Shown: positions 1 through 9,859, numbered from the stretch's first letter. The stretch is DNA of 36,007 bases from Fuerstiella sp. (GCA_029941865.1 JAPYTO010000041.1:1-36007), one strand, 5' to 3'. Notes: generated from the sequence alone by a model not told the origin. Numbers and translations: made by a program.

Positions 1-2
1 TG

Positions 3-3000
3 ATGTTCAGCCACGACTGGGGCATCTGGGACGCGTATCGTCGCAACCGAGTTGTCGATCGTGGCCCTGGTCCCAACGCCGAAAAGAAGGGTGAATGGAA
101 TCTGATTGAAATCCTGGTCGTCGGCAATCGGATTCGCTTTGCCGCCAATGGCACACAGATCTTCGACTTTACTGACCAGCCGGACATGCTTCAGGAATCA
201 CAGATTGGTCTGCAACTGCACAGCAACGGAAAACCTCAGGAGCACCAGTTCCGAGGTCTCATCCTGACCGAAAATCCGACAGATCGTCTGGTGACGACGA
301 AACCCGTGTATACCCAGCTGCCGGAAGTTCCGGAATCTGTTGAGCGAGGGGGGCAGCAGGCAACGCCGCCCGTAGAAAACAAGGTGCCGATTTCGGACGC
401 AGACTTCAACAGCGGACCGAGTGCAAAATGGATCTGGGGCCAGGACAACAATCAGGACTACGTTCTGCAGACGACGTTTGATGCATCCAGCGTCAAAGTA
501 GCGTATCTGAAAGCGTCCAGCGACAACGTTGGAACCGTCTTTATCAATGGTAAGCAGGTGGCCACCAGCACGGCGTGGGAGCAACCGATGTCGGCTGATG
601 TGACGAAGCACATCGTCGACGGCAAAAACACCATCACCGCGAAAGTGGCCAACCGCGGCGGCATTGCCGCCTTCACATTAAAGCTGGCCGTGCGGAACGC
701 AGACGGAAAAGTGTCTCACATCGTGACGGACGAAGACTGGACGATTGCGACGAAAAACCTGGACAACGGTGGCAAAGTGTCATTGCGAGGCAACTACGGC
801 GACTCGCCCTGGGGCAGTGTGTTCTCCGCCTCCGCCAGTTACGCCGGTCGAGTTCCGCGCGGCGTATTTGAAGTCGTGCCGGGATTTCAGGTGGAAAAAC
901 TGTTCACCGTGCCCAAGGACGAACTCGGTTCGTGGGTCTGCATCGCCTTTGACAACAAAGGCCGCCTGCTGGCCAGTGATCAGGGCGACAAAGGCATCTG
1001 TCGCATCACGTTGCCTGCTGTTGGAACGACTTCCGGCCACCGCGGCGCAACCGTTGTGGAACGTCTCGATTTTTCAAAATGTGAGTTTCAGCCCACCGGT
1101 GCTCAGGGAATGTTGTATGCCTTCGACAGCCTGTACTTGTCTGTCAACGGAGGCTCCGGCAGCGGGCTGTACCGCGCCAAAGACCTGGACGGTGACGACC
1201 AGTTTGACGAATGTGTCAAGCTGAAGGATTTCCGCGGCGGTGGCGAACACGGTCCGCATTCGCTGCGGTTATCGCCGGACGGAAAACGCATCTTTGTGAT
1301 TGCCGGCAATCACACTGACCCACCGTTTAAGGCAGGCGAAGAACGGACGGACAAGAACTACAGCAGTCGTATTCCCACCAACTGGGGCGAGGACCTGCTG
1401 CTGCCTCGCATGTGGGACGCCAACGGACACGCGCGCGGCAAGCTAGCTCCCGGCGGCTGGATTGCCAGCACGGATCCCGACGGTAAGACGTGGGACATCT
1501 GGAGCATCGGATACCGCAATCCCTACGACATGGCCTTCAATGCCGATGGCGAACTTTTTGCCTACGACGCCGATATGGAATGGGATTACGGCGCACCGTG
1601 GTATCGCCCGACTCGAGTTGTGCATGCCACCAGCGGCAGCGAATTCGGCTGGCGCAGTGGTACCGGCAAGTGGCCAACGTACTATCTGGACAGCCTGCCT
1701 CCGCTGGTCAACATCGGCCCCGGTTCACCGGTGGGTGTGGATTTTGGCTACGGCCTGAAGTTCCCCGCGAAGTATCAGAAAGCGTTGTACATCTGTGACT
1801 GGACCTTCGGCACGATGTACGCGATTCATACGGAACCGGATAAAAGTTCCTACACAGCGACGAAAGAAGAATTCGTTTCACGAAGCCCATTGCCACTGAC
1901 GGATGTTGCGGCAGGTCCGGATGGCGCGTTGTATTTCTCCGTCGGCGGTCGCGGAACACAGTCAGAGTTGTATCGAGTGACGTATGTCGGAAGCGAAAGC
2001 ACAGAACCGACAGTTCTGAAGAACGAATCATTTTCTGGTGAGCGAAAGCTAAGGCACTTCGCCGAACAATATCACCGGGCCGATGTGACAATGAACGAAA
2101 TTGTTGCCGGTTATTATCAGGCGGTTGCGGACGGGCTGCCGATGGAAAACCTGGACTTCCGCTCGGACCGCGCGCTGGCATCCGCGATTCGTCGAGTGAT
2201 TCAGACCAAAGCGGTCGCATCTCATATTAATCAGTTTTTGGAGAAACCGCAGCAGGATGTTGATGCGGTCCTGGAAGTCGTGACAGCAATGGCCCGCGGT
2301 GCGGAACAGACCGGGCTGGAATCAGTGGTGGTGAAAGCAACATCGGTCGCGGCATTGCTGCAGATTGATTTTGCGGAGCTTGAAACAACACAGCAACTCC
2401 ATTATCTGCGGTCTCTGTCGCTGGTCTTTCTGCGTCTGGGCGAAGCATCGGATGAAGACCGGGCGAAGTTTCTGCCCGAATTGAACGATCACTTCCCATC
2501 AACTGATGGCAACCTGAATCGCGAACTGTGCCAAGTGCTGGTCTACCTTAAGTCGCCGACGGTCGTCGCAAAGACAATCAAGCTGATGAATCAGGAACCT
2601 CAGCGTCTGGACATCGACATGACGGACCTGCTGGCTCGCAACGCCGGATACGGCAAGGCCATCCATGCGATGATCGCCAATCAGCCGGACAAAGATCAGG
2701 TCTGGTACGCGTTCTGTCTGCGAGTCGCCAAAACGGGCTGGGCACCGGAATCGCGCGCCGACTATTTCCGCTGGTTTGCGAAGGCTCAGAAATGGTCCGG
2801 TGGCAACAGCTTCGTGAAATTCCTGCAGAACATAAGTGACGAAGCGTATGCCACCACGACCGAAAACGAACGAGTGATGCTGGAAGCGATGGGGGCTCGC
2901 ACACCATTCACAATGCCGGAATTGCCAAAACCCACCGGTCCCGGCAAGGACTGGTCGCTGGAAGAAGTACGAACTCTGGCACACGACGGCCTGACGAATC

Positions 3001-3446
3001 GCAGCTTTGCCAACGGACAGAAGATGTTCGCGGCCACTCGCTGCATTCTGTGCCATCGCTTTGCCGGAGACGGCGGTGCGACCGGCCCGGACCTGACTCA
3101 ACTGGCCGGTCGCTTCAACATTGATGCACTGACCGAAGCGATTCTGGATCCGAGTAAAGTCATCAGCGATCAATACAAGGCCAGTACCGTCGTCACGATG
3201 GCCGGAAAATCGGTCAGCGGCCGCATCGTCTCTGAGAACGACGAACAGATCAGCGTGTTGACGGATCCGGAAGACAGCACCAAAATCGTGGATATCAGGA
3301 AAGACGACATCGACGAAATCCTTGCGTCAACAACATCGATCATGCCGGGCAATCTGCTGAAGCCGCTGAACCGTGAAGAAGTCCTGGATCTGTTAGCCTA
3401 TCTGCTGTCGCGCGGTGACGAAAAGAACGAGATGTTTCAGAAATAG
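3..3446 (+). CDS. PVC-type membrane-bound dehydrogenase / haem-binding protein, 5' truncated by window edge
   Basis: Large secreted protein of the Planctomycetes-Verrucomicrobia dehydrogenase class. The first ~95 residues look like the C-terminal half of a DUF1080 (3-keto-disaccharide hydrolase, lectin-fold) domain, so the true start lies upstream of the window and the ATG at 3 is internal. Residues ~140-280 resemble a galactose-binding/GH2-like beta sandwich, ~290-660 a beta-propeller of the sorbosone/PQQ-dehydrogenase-like type, ~680-990 a helical repeat region, and ~1000-1147 a Pirellula/Verrucomicrobium-type haem-binding domain with CILCH at residues 1014-1018. The family is thought to oxidise sugars or sugar derivatives in the periplasm and pass electrons to the bound c-haem. 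The substrate is not visible from sequence. The ThuA-like and pentahaem genes further along belong to families often found with this one. Confidence in the family is high; enzymatic role is inferred. Confidence 0.88.
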   Translation: MFSHDWGIWDAYRRNRVVDRGPGPNAEKKGEWNLIEILVVGNRIRFAANGTQIFDFTDQPDMLQESQIGLQLHSNGKPQEHQFRGLILTENPTDRLVTTKPVYTQLPEVPESVERGGQQATPPVENKVPISDADFNSGPSAKWIWGQDNNQDYVLQTTFDASSVKVAYLKASSDNVGTVFINGKQVATSTAWEQPMSADVTKHIVDGKNTITAKVANRGGIAAFTLKLAVRNADGKVSHIVTDEDWTIATKNLDNGGKVSLRGNYGDSPWGSVFSASASYAGRVPRGVFEVVPGFQVEKLFTVPKDELGSWVCIAFDNKGRLLASDQGDKGICRITLPAVGTTSGHRGATVVERLDFSKCEFQPTGAQGMLYAFDSLYLSVNGGSGSGLYRAKDLDGDDQFDECVKLKDFRGGGEHGPHSLRLSPDGKRIFVIAGNHTDPPFKAGEERTDKNYSSRIPTNWGEDLLLPRMWDANGHARGKLAPGGWIASTDPDGKTWDIWSIGYRNPYDMAFNADGELFAYDADMEWDYGAPWYRPTRVVHATSGSEFGWRSGTGKWPTYYLDSLPPLVNIGPGSPVGVDFGYGLKFPAKYQKALYICDWTFGTMYAIHTEPDKSSYTATKEEFVSRSPLPLTDVAAGPDGALYFSVGGRGTQSELYRVTYVGSESTEPTVLKNESFSGERKLRHFAEQYHRADVTMNEIVAGYYQAVADGLPMENLDFRSDRALASAIRRVIQTKAVASHINQFLEKPQQDVDAVLEVVTAMARGAEQTGLESVVVKATSVAALLQIDFAELETTQQLHYLRSLSLVFLRLGEASDEDRAKFLPELNDHFPSTDGNLNRELCQVLVYLKSPTVVAKTIKLMNQEPQRLDIDMTDLLARNAGYGKAIHAMIANQPDKDQVWYAFCLRVAKTGWAPESRADYFRWFAKAQKWSGGNSFVKFLQNISDEAYATTTENERVMLEAMGARTPFTMPELPKPTGPGKDWSLEEVRTLAHDGLTNRSFANGQKMFAATRCILCHRFAGDGGATGPDLTQLAGRFNIDALTEAILDPSKVISDQYKASTVVTMAGKSVSGRIVSENDEQISVLTDPEDSTKIVDIRKDDIDEILASTTSIMPGNLLKPLNREEVLDLLAYLLSRGDEKNEMFQK

Positions 3447-4107
3447 GATTCAGTGGAGTGCTGCGACGGCAGACGCTTTTGTCTCGTCGAGAGTCGGACA
3501 CGAAGGCTCCACAATCAGAGCCAGCGGCGGCGCCGGCGGTATGAGCAAGGCTTCTGCAAGGGGCCGCAATATAAGCTCGACGCGCAAGCGAGTGGGTCTT
3601 GTGCGTTTCAGAAACTCAGTGGCCTGCGCTGCGTGCTCATTTCACATACGGCAAAGTAGATGTAGGTCAGGACCTGTCCTGGCGAATAGGAGTGCGACAG
3701 GCCAGCAGCGGGGCCACGACGTTCAATGCACCGGAGCCTCACAAAGTGAGTCCTTGTTTTTCAGCGAACTGCTGTAACCGTCACAGCTCTGCTGACCCGT
3801 TCAATGACCCAACGTCACGTTGCGCGTGTGTGCAGACAGCATCATTGGCTGTGACACCGGTCGTGTCGGAACAACGGACGTTGCCCATTGGCAACAGAAT
3901 CATGTCGGTTCTGTCCGCATCGACAGGTATGTGGAGTGGGAAAAACACCTCCGGTTGCATCTGCACAACACGACAGAAAAACCGACATCCGAACTTCCGT
4001 ATTGATTCGGGCAGACGCGGAATTCAGTTGTAGGTTAACAGTGGACAGCAGAATCGACGAAACATCCGTTTCAGATTTACTCACTTAAACACCAGAGGTT
4101 CTCCGCG
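3447..4107. other. Gene-free interval upstream of the Tad-like block
   Basis: About 660 bases with no convincing gene. Short ORFs occur on both strands but have low-complexity or implausible composition and no ribosome binding sites. Around 3571-3600 lies a GC-rich string (gctcgacgcgcaagcgagtg) that I recall as resembling a dispersed planctomycete intergenic sequence; no second copy was noticed in this window. The right part presumably carries the promoter for the TadE-like gene at 4108, but no clear -35/-10 pair was identified. Confidence 0.4.
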
Positions 4108-4596
4108 ATGAGGCTTCTTCAATTCCGAAAAACACAGGAACGCAAAGGCACGACGTTGGTTGAAACCGCCGTTGTGCTGCCAATTTTCTTTACGTTCCTG
4201 TTTGGATTTATTGAGTTCGGGCATGTTTTCATGACCATCCACACGGTCAATTCCGCCGCCCGCCGGGCGGCCCGAGTGGGTGTTGGCGACCTGGCGACAA
4301 CCGACGAGGTCGAATCGCTGGCGCACGACATTCTGAATTCGGCGATCGATGCTGATCTGGAGAATGTCAGGATTCTGGTGAAAGACGCCAGCGTGTTTGA
4401 CGACATCAATGTCGACGCGGAAGCAATGAATGACACGTACTACGAGTCTCTACCGAATGTCGCCGTTGAAGACCTGGAGCGAGGCAGCCTGTTCCTTGTG
4501 CGGATTCAGGTTCCCTATGGGGAGGTCGGCATTCTTGGTCCCCGCTGGATCGGTGACATCAATATTTACGGCCAGGCCGTCATGAGAAAAGAATAG
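4108..4596 (+). CDS. TadE-like pseudopilin
   Basis: A 162-residue protein with the typical TadE/TadG N-terminus: a short basic leader, then a hydrophobic helix at about residues 16-45 beginning GTTLVETAVVLP, with the conserved glutamate at residue 19. This type of protein is inserted in the inner membrane and acts as a minor pseudopilin or assembly partner of Tad/Flp-type pili; in planctomycetes such genes occur in many copies and their role is less certain. The start is supported by an agagg about ten bases upstream. It is followed after 13 bases by a second TadE-like gene and then a TadG-like vWA gene, so the three probably form one transcription unit. No Tad ATPase, prepilin peptidase or secretin is in the window, so the rest of the machinery must be elsewhere. 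Confidence 0.82.
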   Translation: MRLLQFRKTQERKGTTLVETAVVLPIFFTFLFGFIEFGHVFMTIHTVNSAARRAARVGVGDLATTDEVESLAHDILNSAIDADLENVRILVKDASVFDDINVDAEAMNDTYYESLPNVAVEDLERGSLFLVRIQVPYGEVGILGPRWIGDINIYGQAVMRKE

Positions 4597-4609
4597 AAGG
4601 AGTTGGGCG

Positions 4610-5119
4610 ATGCGAATCTCAAGCCATAACCGAAATCGCCGCAACGTCGCCACCAGCAACCGGTCAGGTGTCGCAGTTCTGGAAGCTGCAGTCATTCTGC
4701 CAATGATGCTGATTCTGGTGCTGGGCACCATCGAAATGGGCAGTGCACTGCGAGCCAGCACGATCATGCAGTCGTCCGTACGCGAAGCCGGTCGCCTGGC
4801 CAATATGAACTGGAGTGATGTCGTTGAAGACGGCGATACTCCAAACGCAAAAATTGAACGGGACATTCGAAACTACGTCACCGCCTCGGGCCTGCCGGGT
4901 TCGGCATTAACCGTCAGCATTGTTTATGCGGATGGTCAAAGCATCGGGTTGCCTTTCGACATTTCTGATGAAGACAACGCATTGCAGATGATGAAAATCG
5001 AAATCAGCATGCCGTATTCCGCCATCAGTCTGTTTCCAAGCAATCACATGGCCGGGACCGATGTGCGTGCCTTTTTGATTCTGAGAGCGGGACTGGGTGG
5101 AGGGGCACTGTCCAGCTAA
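4610..5119 (+). CDS. TadE-like pseudopilin, second copy
   Basis: A 169-residue protein of the same class as its upstream neighbour. After a basic, polar leader (residues 1-20) comes the hydrophobic segment GVAVLEAAVILPMMLILVLG (residues 20-39), with the conserved glutamate at residue 25. The rest is a soluble domain expected outside the inner membrane. The start is strongly supported by aaggag at 4597-4602, with good spacing. The two TadE-like genes differ enough in sequence that they are not a recent duplication; tandem non-identical TadE/TadF-like pairs are usual in Tad loci. Probable role: minor pseudopilin working with the vWA protein that follows. Confidence 0.82.
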   Translation: MRISSHNRNRRNVATSNRSGVAVLEAAVILPMMLILVLGTIEMGSALRASTIMQSSVREAGRLANMNWSDVVEDGDTPNAKIERDIRNYVTASGLPGSALTVSIVYADGQSIGLPFDISDEDNALQMMKIEISMPYSAISLFPSNHMAGTDVRAFLILRAGLGGGALSS

Positions 5120-5205
5120 CGAGGGTTGTTGAAGCACAAATATCTGCCGACCAGTGGCAGCCATAAATACGAAATATCGGATCTAATCTTACCTGGGGGG
5201 GGACA

Positions 5206-7263
5206 ATGAAAAGATCATCATTATCAAAAGCCGTTGCGCATCTGAAGGAACAACGACGCAAGGGAGTGTTTTTTGTATTGGCGATTATCAGCCTGATGGC
5301 GGCAATGACATTCGTCGGAATGTCCGTTGACCTTGGCATGATCACGGTCACAAAGACCCGCATGCAGGCGTCCGCGGATGCCGCAGCACTGGCAGCCGCC
5401 CAGGAAATTGTGATCGGAATTCGAACAGCGGCCGAACAGGGCGAATCGGATATGCAGACCATCCAGGCCATTGCTGCAGCGGCGGCCAAAACAATGGCCG
5501 TCAGAGTTGCCGATTTGAACGGATTTTATATCGATCCGGCAATCGACGTTAGTCTGGGTAATCGACTGCTGAACGAAGACGGCGTGACGTATACAGAAAC
5601 GTATGGGACTCCCCCGTACAACATGGTGAAGGTCGAAATCCGAAAAACGAATGAAGACCCAAGCCAGGCGGACGCCAAGCTTCCGTTGATCTTTGCGCCG
5701 GTTGTTGGTGAACGGGCCCAGTCCATTCGCGCGGATGCGGTGGCCTTTATCGAATCACGCGACATTGTTGCCGTACTCGACTACTCGGGGTCAATGGCGT
5801 TTGACAGCCAGTTCCGCTCAGACACAGTCAACCGGCTGGGACTCACCGGTGTCACCGACGGCCTTGACGACATCTGGGACGCCCTGGTCGCTTCGGACGT
5901 TCGCTTCAGTGACGAAGCCAGCACTCCAAAATTCCCGGCGGAAGGCTTCGGTAACATCAATTCCTACGCCGGAACGTACATCAGCAGCAGAACGACAAGT
6001 ACGATTTTCGACCAACTGGACCTGGGCGGCACCGGAGGAGGAGTCAGGTTCTATGACTACGACAACTACAGCACCTTGATGATGGAACTGGGGGTTGGGA
6101 CGTACGACCTGAACAACATGAGTGGCAACGTGGACGATGACATCAACTCCTTTGAGATCCCGGCGGGATACACCGTTACGCTTTGGGACTTTTCGAACGA
6201 AGGTGGATGGCAGTCTGGTCCGCATACGTCTGATGTCTCGTCACTGGGCGGCTATAGTAATGACGCAGAATGGATCGTCATCACCAGCTCCGAGGCCAGC
6301 GACGACTACGTTCCGTTTCCGCAGGAAGGCAAGGATGGCAGCGGTAACCTGAACGGCAAGCCGTCAAGGAATGAAAGCGAATCACTGTGGAACGGGTACA
6401 TCAGCTATGTGAAGAATAATCTGAGCAGCTACGGTTACCGAAAAGATTACGGATACCGAACGCTGATGCAGTATTTGATCAGCCAGAAGAAGGCCAACAA
6501 TCAGTCCGAAGACCTGTGGCGTGCTCCGATTTATCCTCACCACGGAATGAAAGAGGGTGTCACGATGCTGGCCACCTTCCTGAACAATCTGGGATATGGG
6601 GATCATCTGGGGCTGGTCACGTACGCCACCACATCAAGAATCGAAACCGGGCTATGGGAAGATGGTGCGGATGTCACGGTTGACCTGATCGGTGAGCACC
6701 TGACTGACAACGTCATGGCGATCGATACGATCCAACGACATAAGCAGGCCGGCCACTACAACAGTGCGACGGGCATCGGCTACGGACTCGAAGACGCTCG
6801 AGACCTGCTGGATGACCAGGGACGTTATGGTGCTCAGAAGGCCATCCTGCTGATGACCGATGGTCAGTCCAATCAATACCCCAGCGGATATGGTACAGGC
6901 AGCCTGCCCGCCGGGTGGATCTGGAATGACATCACGGACTTTGATGGCGACGGATCAGCCGATGTCATCATCGACAGCAGCTACGTCAGCGGCGGCAACG
7001 GCGACGGCAACTGGCGAGCGGCTCTGCATTCGTTCGTGCGAGCCAAAGAAGCGTTCGATGCGGGCTACACGGTTCACACGATCTCAATGGGTGACGGTGC
7101 GGACACGACGTTAATGAACGCAATCGCCGAAATGAGTGGCGGCGAGTACGTCCACATTGCGTCGGGAACGTCCAACGCCCAGATGGAAATCGAACTGGAA
7201 GGCGCCTTCGCTGTCATGGCAGGGCAGGTACCACCTGCCAGGCTGCTGGTCGATGGCGACTAG
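5206..7263 (+). CDS. TadG-like protein with vWA domain
   Basis: A 685-residue protein. Residues ~18-48 form the TadG-like N-terminal anchor (rkGvffvlaiislmaamtf), followed by the TadE/G-type stretch rich in alanine (ADAAALAAAQ, residues 57-66). A von Willebrand factor A domain follows, with the metal-ion-dependent adhesion site DYSGS at residues 192-196 and the later LLMTDGQSN strand around 548-556; a long insertion of ~250 residues rich in glycine, serine and tyrosine lies between the two. Such proteins are membrane-anchored with the vWA part exposed in the periplasm or at the surface, and are suggested to act in pilus assembly or adhesion. A purine-rich ggggggg precedes the ATG. Last gene of the Tad-like unit; the transcript probably ends at the hairpin at 7329-7360. 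Confidence 0.85.
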   Translation: MKRSSLSKAVAHLKEQRRKGVFFVLAIISLMAAMTFVGMSVDLGMITVTKTRMQASADAAALAAAQEIVIGIRTAAEQGESDMQTIQAIAAAAAKTMAVRVADLNGFYIDPAIDVSLGNRLLNEDGVTYTETYGTPPYNMVKVEIRKTNEDPSQADAKLPLIFAPVVGERAQSIRADAVAFIESRDIVAVLDYSGSMAFDSQFRSDTVNRLGLTGVTDGLDDIWDALVASDVRFSDEASTPKFPAEGFGNINSYAGTYISSRTTSTIFDQLDLGGTGGGVRFYDYDNYSTLMMELGVGTYDLNNMSGNVDDDINSFEIPAGYTVTLWDFSNEGGWQSGPHTSDVSSLGGYSNDAEWIVITSSEASDDYVPFPQEGKDGSGNLNGKPSRNESESLWNGYISYVKNNLSSYGYRKDYGYRTLMQYLISQKKANNQSEDLWRAPIYPHHGMKEGVTMLATFLNNLGYGDHLGLVTYATTSRIETGLWEDGADVTVDLIGEHLTDNVMAIDTIQRHKQAGHYNSATGIGYGLEDARDLLDDQGRYGAQKAILLMTDGQSNQYPSGYGTGSLPAGWIWNDITDFDGDGSADVIIDSSYVSGGNGDGNWRAALHSFVRAKEAFDAGYTVHTISMGDGADTTLMNAIAEMSGGEYVHIASGTSNAQMEIELEGAFAVMAGQVPPARLLVDGD

Positions 7264-7328
7264 CGGGAAGAAACAGGTTCAGACTCTCGAAACGAGGGCA
7301 CTGATTCTGACTGCCGGACGGAAAAGAA

Positions 7329-7360
7329 AGAGCCCGCTGCATGTGACTGCAGCGGGCTCT
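7329..7360. terminator. Strong hairpin terminator between convergent genes
   Basis: Perfect 13-base-pair stem (agagcccgctgca / tgcagcgggctct) with a 6-base loop. On the minus strand it is followed by a pyrimidine-rich tttcttttc tract, and on the plus strand by tctcgt. It sits between the end of the vWA gene (7263, plus) and the end of the DUF11 lipoprotein gene (7498, minus), as expected for a bidirectional terminator. Confidence 0.8.
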
Positions 7361-7497
7361 TCTCGTACACAGACAGTAATGTAGCGTCCCCTCACGGCAC
7401 CCTTTTCCGTCAGCCCCTTCATTCTGACGGAAAAGTTCACACCAGCGTGTGATGCGACGGAGTTATCCGTGAATACTGTTCTGCGTACTTCTTTCTG

Positions 7498-9012
7498 TCA
7501 AAGAACCTTCGCCTGAAACGTGATCGTGCCTGTGGCTCCGCCGTGCAGCGGAGTGTCCAGCGTGAACTCAAGGGTCTGACTTCCTTCAGCATTGGGCAGC
7601 ACAGAAAGGCCCCCACCGCTGCCGTCGGCCAGATCGACCTCTCCACTGCCAGCGACGTACTTCAGTCGAGGAGTCAGGTTGTCAATGATGCGAACGTCGT
7701 GGACGTTATGATCACCTATGTTCCGGAAGTGGATTTTGAACGTGATGATGTCGCCCGACTTCGCGGTGAGTGACGATGCTTCCTTGGTCAGATGAATCCG
7801 GCCTTTGCGGCCACGTTTTTCCTCCACGCCAACCGTCGACTGAACCCGGAACGTCGCGCGTGTCAGTGTCGCCTGCGATATGGCTGCCGCCTGACCGAAA
7901 CCGGTGCGGATGTTGGAGGTGGCAGACGCAAGGAATTCAAGGTTTAACTCAAACACCTGTGACATCTCAAGTGTTCCCGGGCCACTGGAACTTTTGTTTT
8001 CCAGGCCCTGCGATACTCTTCGGTTTTCGGCAAGTGTATTGGAACCACGAGACAGGTGAGCCGGCTGAGCAGTCTCAACACCACTCGCGCTGCGACGTGT
8101 CCCCAGCCCCGATGCACGTGAGTTGCGTACACGGACGTCGAGACCACGCTGGTCGTGCAATTTTCCGAGTCCGGAAATATCCGTCGCTCCGGCCGCTTTG
8201 TTGACCGCCACGTCAATACTGAGCCCCGTGACCGTTCTAACAGCACCAAACCGTGGCGCGTAAACGGCCACTCGGTTACTGGCTTCCACGTGATTCGCGC
8301 CGGTGTGATCTTTGAATTCTGCCACCGTGTCTTCCGTATCAAGTCCCGCCATTGCGCCACCGTGATAATGGACAGGATGGCCACGATCACCACCGTCGAA
8401 GATGTACTCGTCCGGATAAGCCTGCGCCAGCGGCGACGCAGCCACAGTCATTGAGGCGGCTGGCGGACTGTTTGGCTGGGCTGAAGGCATTCGCGGTTCT
8501 GCAGCTCGAAACGTCGTCGCCGCTCCGCCCGCAACGCCGGCGGTATTGCTCCGCACACGTGTTGTTGCAAACCCGGCCGTGGTGGCAACACCGGCCATGC
8601 CTGTTGCCAGTGATTGTGAGACCGGCAGAACGCGGTCACGCGTCCGGGATTCAGATGGACTCTGCCCACGAACGCGACGGTCTTCCGCCTCGGCAGCAGA
8701 ACGACGCTCGTCGGTGTGAGAATCGATCACGTCATAATTTGCCTGGACCGATGGAACGTCTCCTTCTGCAGGCCACGTTTCACGCTGCAATGCCGTGGCC
8801 GGACCGGTTGCTTCACCGTCCGGGTAGGTGGCGATCCCGGTTTCAACCGACGCCAGTCTTTCAGCCTGCAGTTCTCCGGGGGCACGAGCTGCAAAAGCTC
8901 TCTCCGGAGAGTTGCCGCCGGTCGCGGCACAGCCGACAATCGCTGCACTGCAACACAAGCCGGGCAGCCAGAACCGACAGTTTAGACCGAATGTCTTAAG
9001 TAAGTTGGACAT
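7498..9012 (-). CDS. Lipoprotein with C-terminal DUF11 domain
   Basis: A 504-residue protein with a type II signal peptide: hydrophobic segment ending in the lipobox IVGC, lipidated cysteine at residue 28. Residues ~30-330 are low-complexity, rich in A, S, T, G and R, with no domain recognised. The last ~95 residues (SLTAKSGDIITFKIHFRNIG onward, with DVRIIDNLTPRLKYV) match the DUF11/conserved-repeat beta-sandwich found in large surface proteins of planctomycetes and other bacteria. Probably anchored to a membrane with the DUF11 module exposed. It is the most downstream of three minus-strand genes that all encode exported proteins, but the gaps (over 400 bases between the other two) argue against a tight operon. 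Confidence 0.75.
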   Translation of the reverse strand: MSNLLKTFGLNCRFWLPGLCCSAAIVGCAATGGNSPERAFAARAPGELQAERLASVETGIATYPDGEATGPATALQRETWPAEGDVPSVQANYDVIDSHTDERRSAAEAEDRRVRGQSPSESRTRDRVLPVSQSLATGMAGVATTAGFATTRVRSNTAGVAGGAATTFRAAEPRMPSAQPNSPPAASMTVAASPLAQAYPDEYIFDGGDRGHPVHYHGGAMAGLDTEDTVAEFKDHTGANHVEASNRVAVYAPRFGAVRTVTGLSIDVAVNKAAGATDISGLGKLHDQRGLDVRVRNSRASGLGTRRSASGVETAQPAHLSRGSNTLAENRRVSQGLENKSSSGPGTLEMSQVFELNLEFLASATSNIRTGFGQAAAISQATLTRATFRVQSTVGVEEKRGRKGRIHLTKEASSLTAKSGDIITFKIHFRNIGDHNVHDVRIIDNLTPRLKYVAGSGEVDLADGSGGGLSVLPNAEGSQTLEFTLDTPLHGGATGTITFQAKVL

Positions 9013-9097
9013 ATCCCTGGAACTTGAACGTTGTGTATGGTTTTTGAAGAAGTCGACGATCGGGTGATCTGCGGCACAGGTTTCCGGTTCCGGGTGT

Positions 9098-9859
9098 TTA
9101 TGGGATGACCGCCCGCCTGGCCTGCACGACGGCTGGTCCGGCAGCGTTCAGTTCTGTCACCGATTGGCGAATCTCAACGCCCCCACCTGTTCCGAAGAAT
9201 GACAGCGAAGACCCGGCAGACGACTGTCGTCCACCGATGCGAATAATGGCCATCGGCCTGCCCAGTCGGTCCGCTTCCTGCAGCGAGTTGTCTGACGGCA
9301 GGACACTTTGCGGAATCTCACGCCGTAGCGGATCCAGTTCCTGAGCGATCTGCGGCTGTTCGAGATAGATCACCCGGGTGACCAGCTGACCGCTGAGTGC
9401 GGTGCGAATGTCTTCCGCTGTGATGATGATCGGAATCGGAAATTCGTTTTCTCGCCCCTGAGGCGGGTGCAGACGATCAAGCAATTCGATGGACGGATAG
9501 ATTTCGACACCGGGAAAGTCAGGCATATCACCGATTCGCAGTCGGTAAACATGTCCAACATTCACGGCGACCAAAGCGGGTGTCGTCGCTGCACCAACCG
9601 GACGATTCGATCGTGAGAACACCTGAAGCTGACCGCCGCCAGCGACTTCCACGGAGAGTGGTTGCAGCCACGTTGGATCGTACTGACGCAGATAGTTCAT
9701 CCACGCAGCGGCCTGACCGGGTGGACTGTTCTGGCTGAGCGGTTGATGGTAGTCACGATCCGTCTGAGCAGTCACGGTCCCGACAGGAACCAGTCCGAAA
9801 ACGAACACCAGCAAAGTGTTCTTCATGATTCGAATCAGGCAGTCTGTCTTTGGTGGCAT
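9098..9859 (-). CDS. Secreted protein of unknown function, paralogue of the 10274-11437 product
   Basis: Not a family I can name. The start is uncertain: ATG at 9859 (253 residues, longer N-region) or ATG at 9826 (MKNTLLVFVFGLVPVGTVTA, a clean signal peptide ending TAQ). An upstream GTG at 9964 gives an implausible leader. The mature protein has about 215 residues, with no cysteine motif or membrane span. Its central part (YRLRIGDMPDFPGVEIYPSI ... ITAEDI ... LVTRVIYLEQP ... MAIIRIGG) aligns well with residues ~111-219 of the lipoprotein encoded at 10274-11437 (YPTLEV ... ITEEDL ... MVTKVIYLPAP ... VMLILRFG). The two are therefore related periplasmic or surface proteins, next to a DUF11 lipoprotein. 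Function unknown. Confidence 0.68.
   Translation of the reverse strand: MPPKTDCLIRIMKNTLLVFVFGLVPVGTVTAQTDRDYHQPLSQNSPPGQAAAWMNYLRQYDPTWLQPLSVEVAGGGQLQVFSRSNRPVGAATTPALVAVNVGHVYRLRIGDMPDFPGVEIYPSIELLDRLHPPQGRENEFPIPIIITAEDIRTALSGQLVTRVIYLEQPQIAQELDPLRREIPQSVLPSDNSLQEADRLGRPMAIIRIGGRQSSAGSSLSFFGTGGGVEIRQSVTELNAAGPAVVQARRAVIP

Noticed and set aside
2499..3173. 224-codon minus-strand ORF
   Set aside because: Antisense to the haem-binding C-terminus of the PVC dehydrogenase; composition is that of a shadow frame.
8352..8999. 215-codon plus-strand ORF
   Set aside because: Antisense to the DUF11 lipoprotein gene and very rich in R, P and Q, as expected for a shadow frame.
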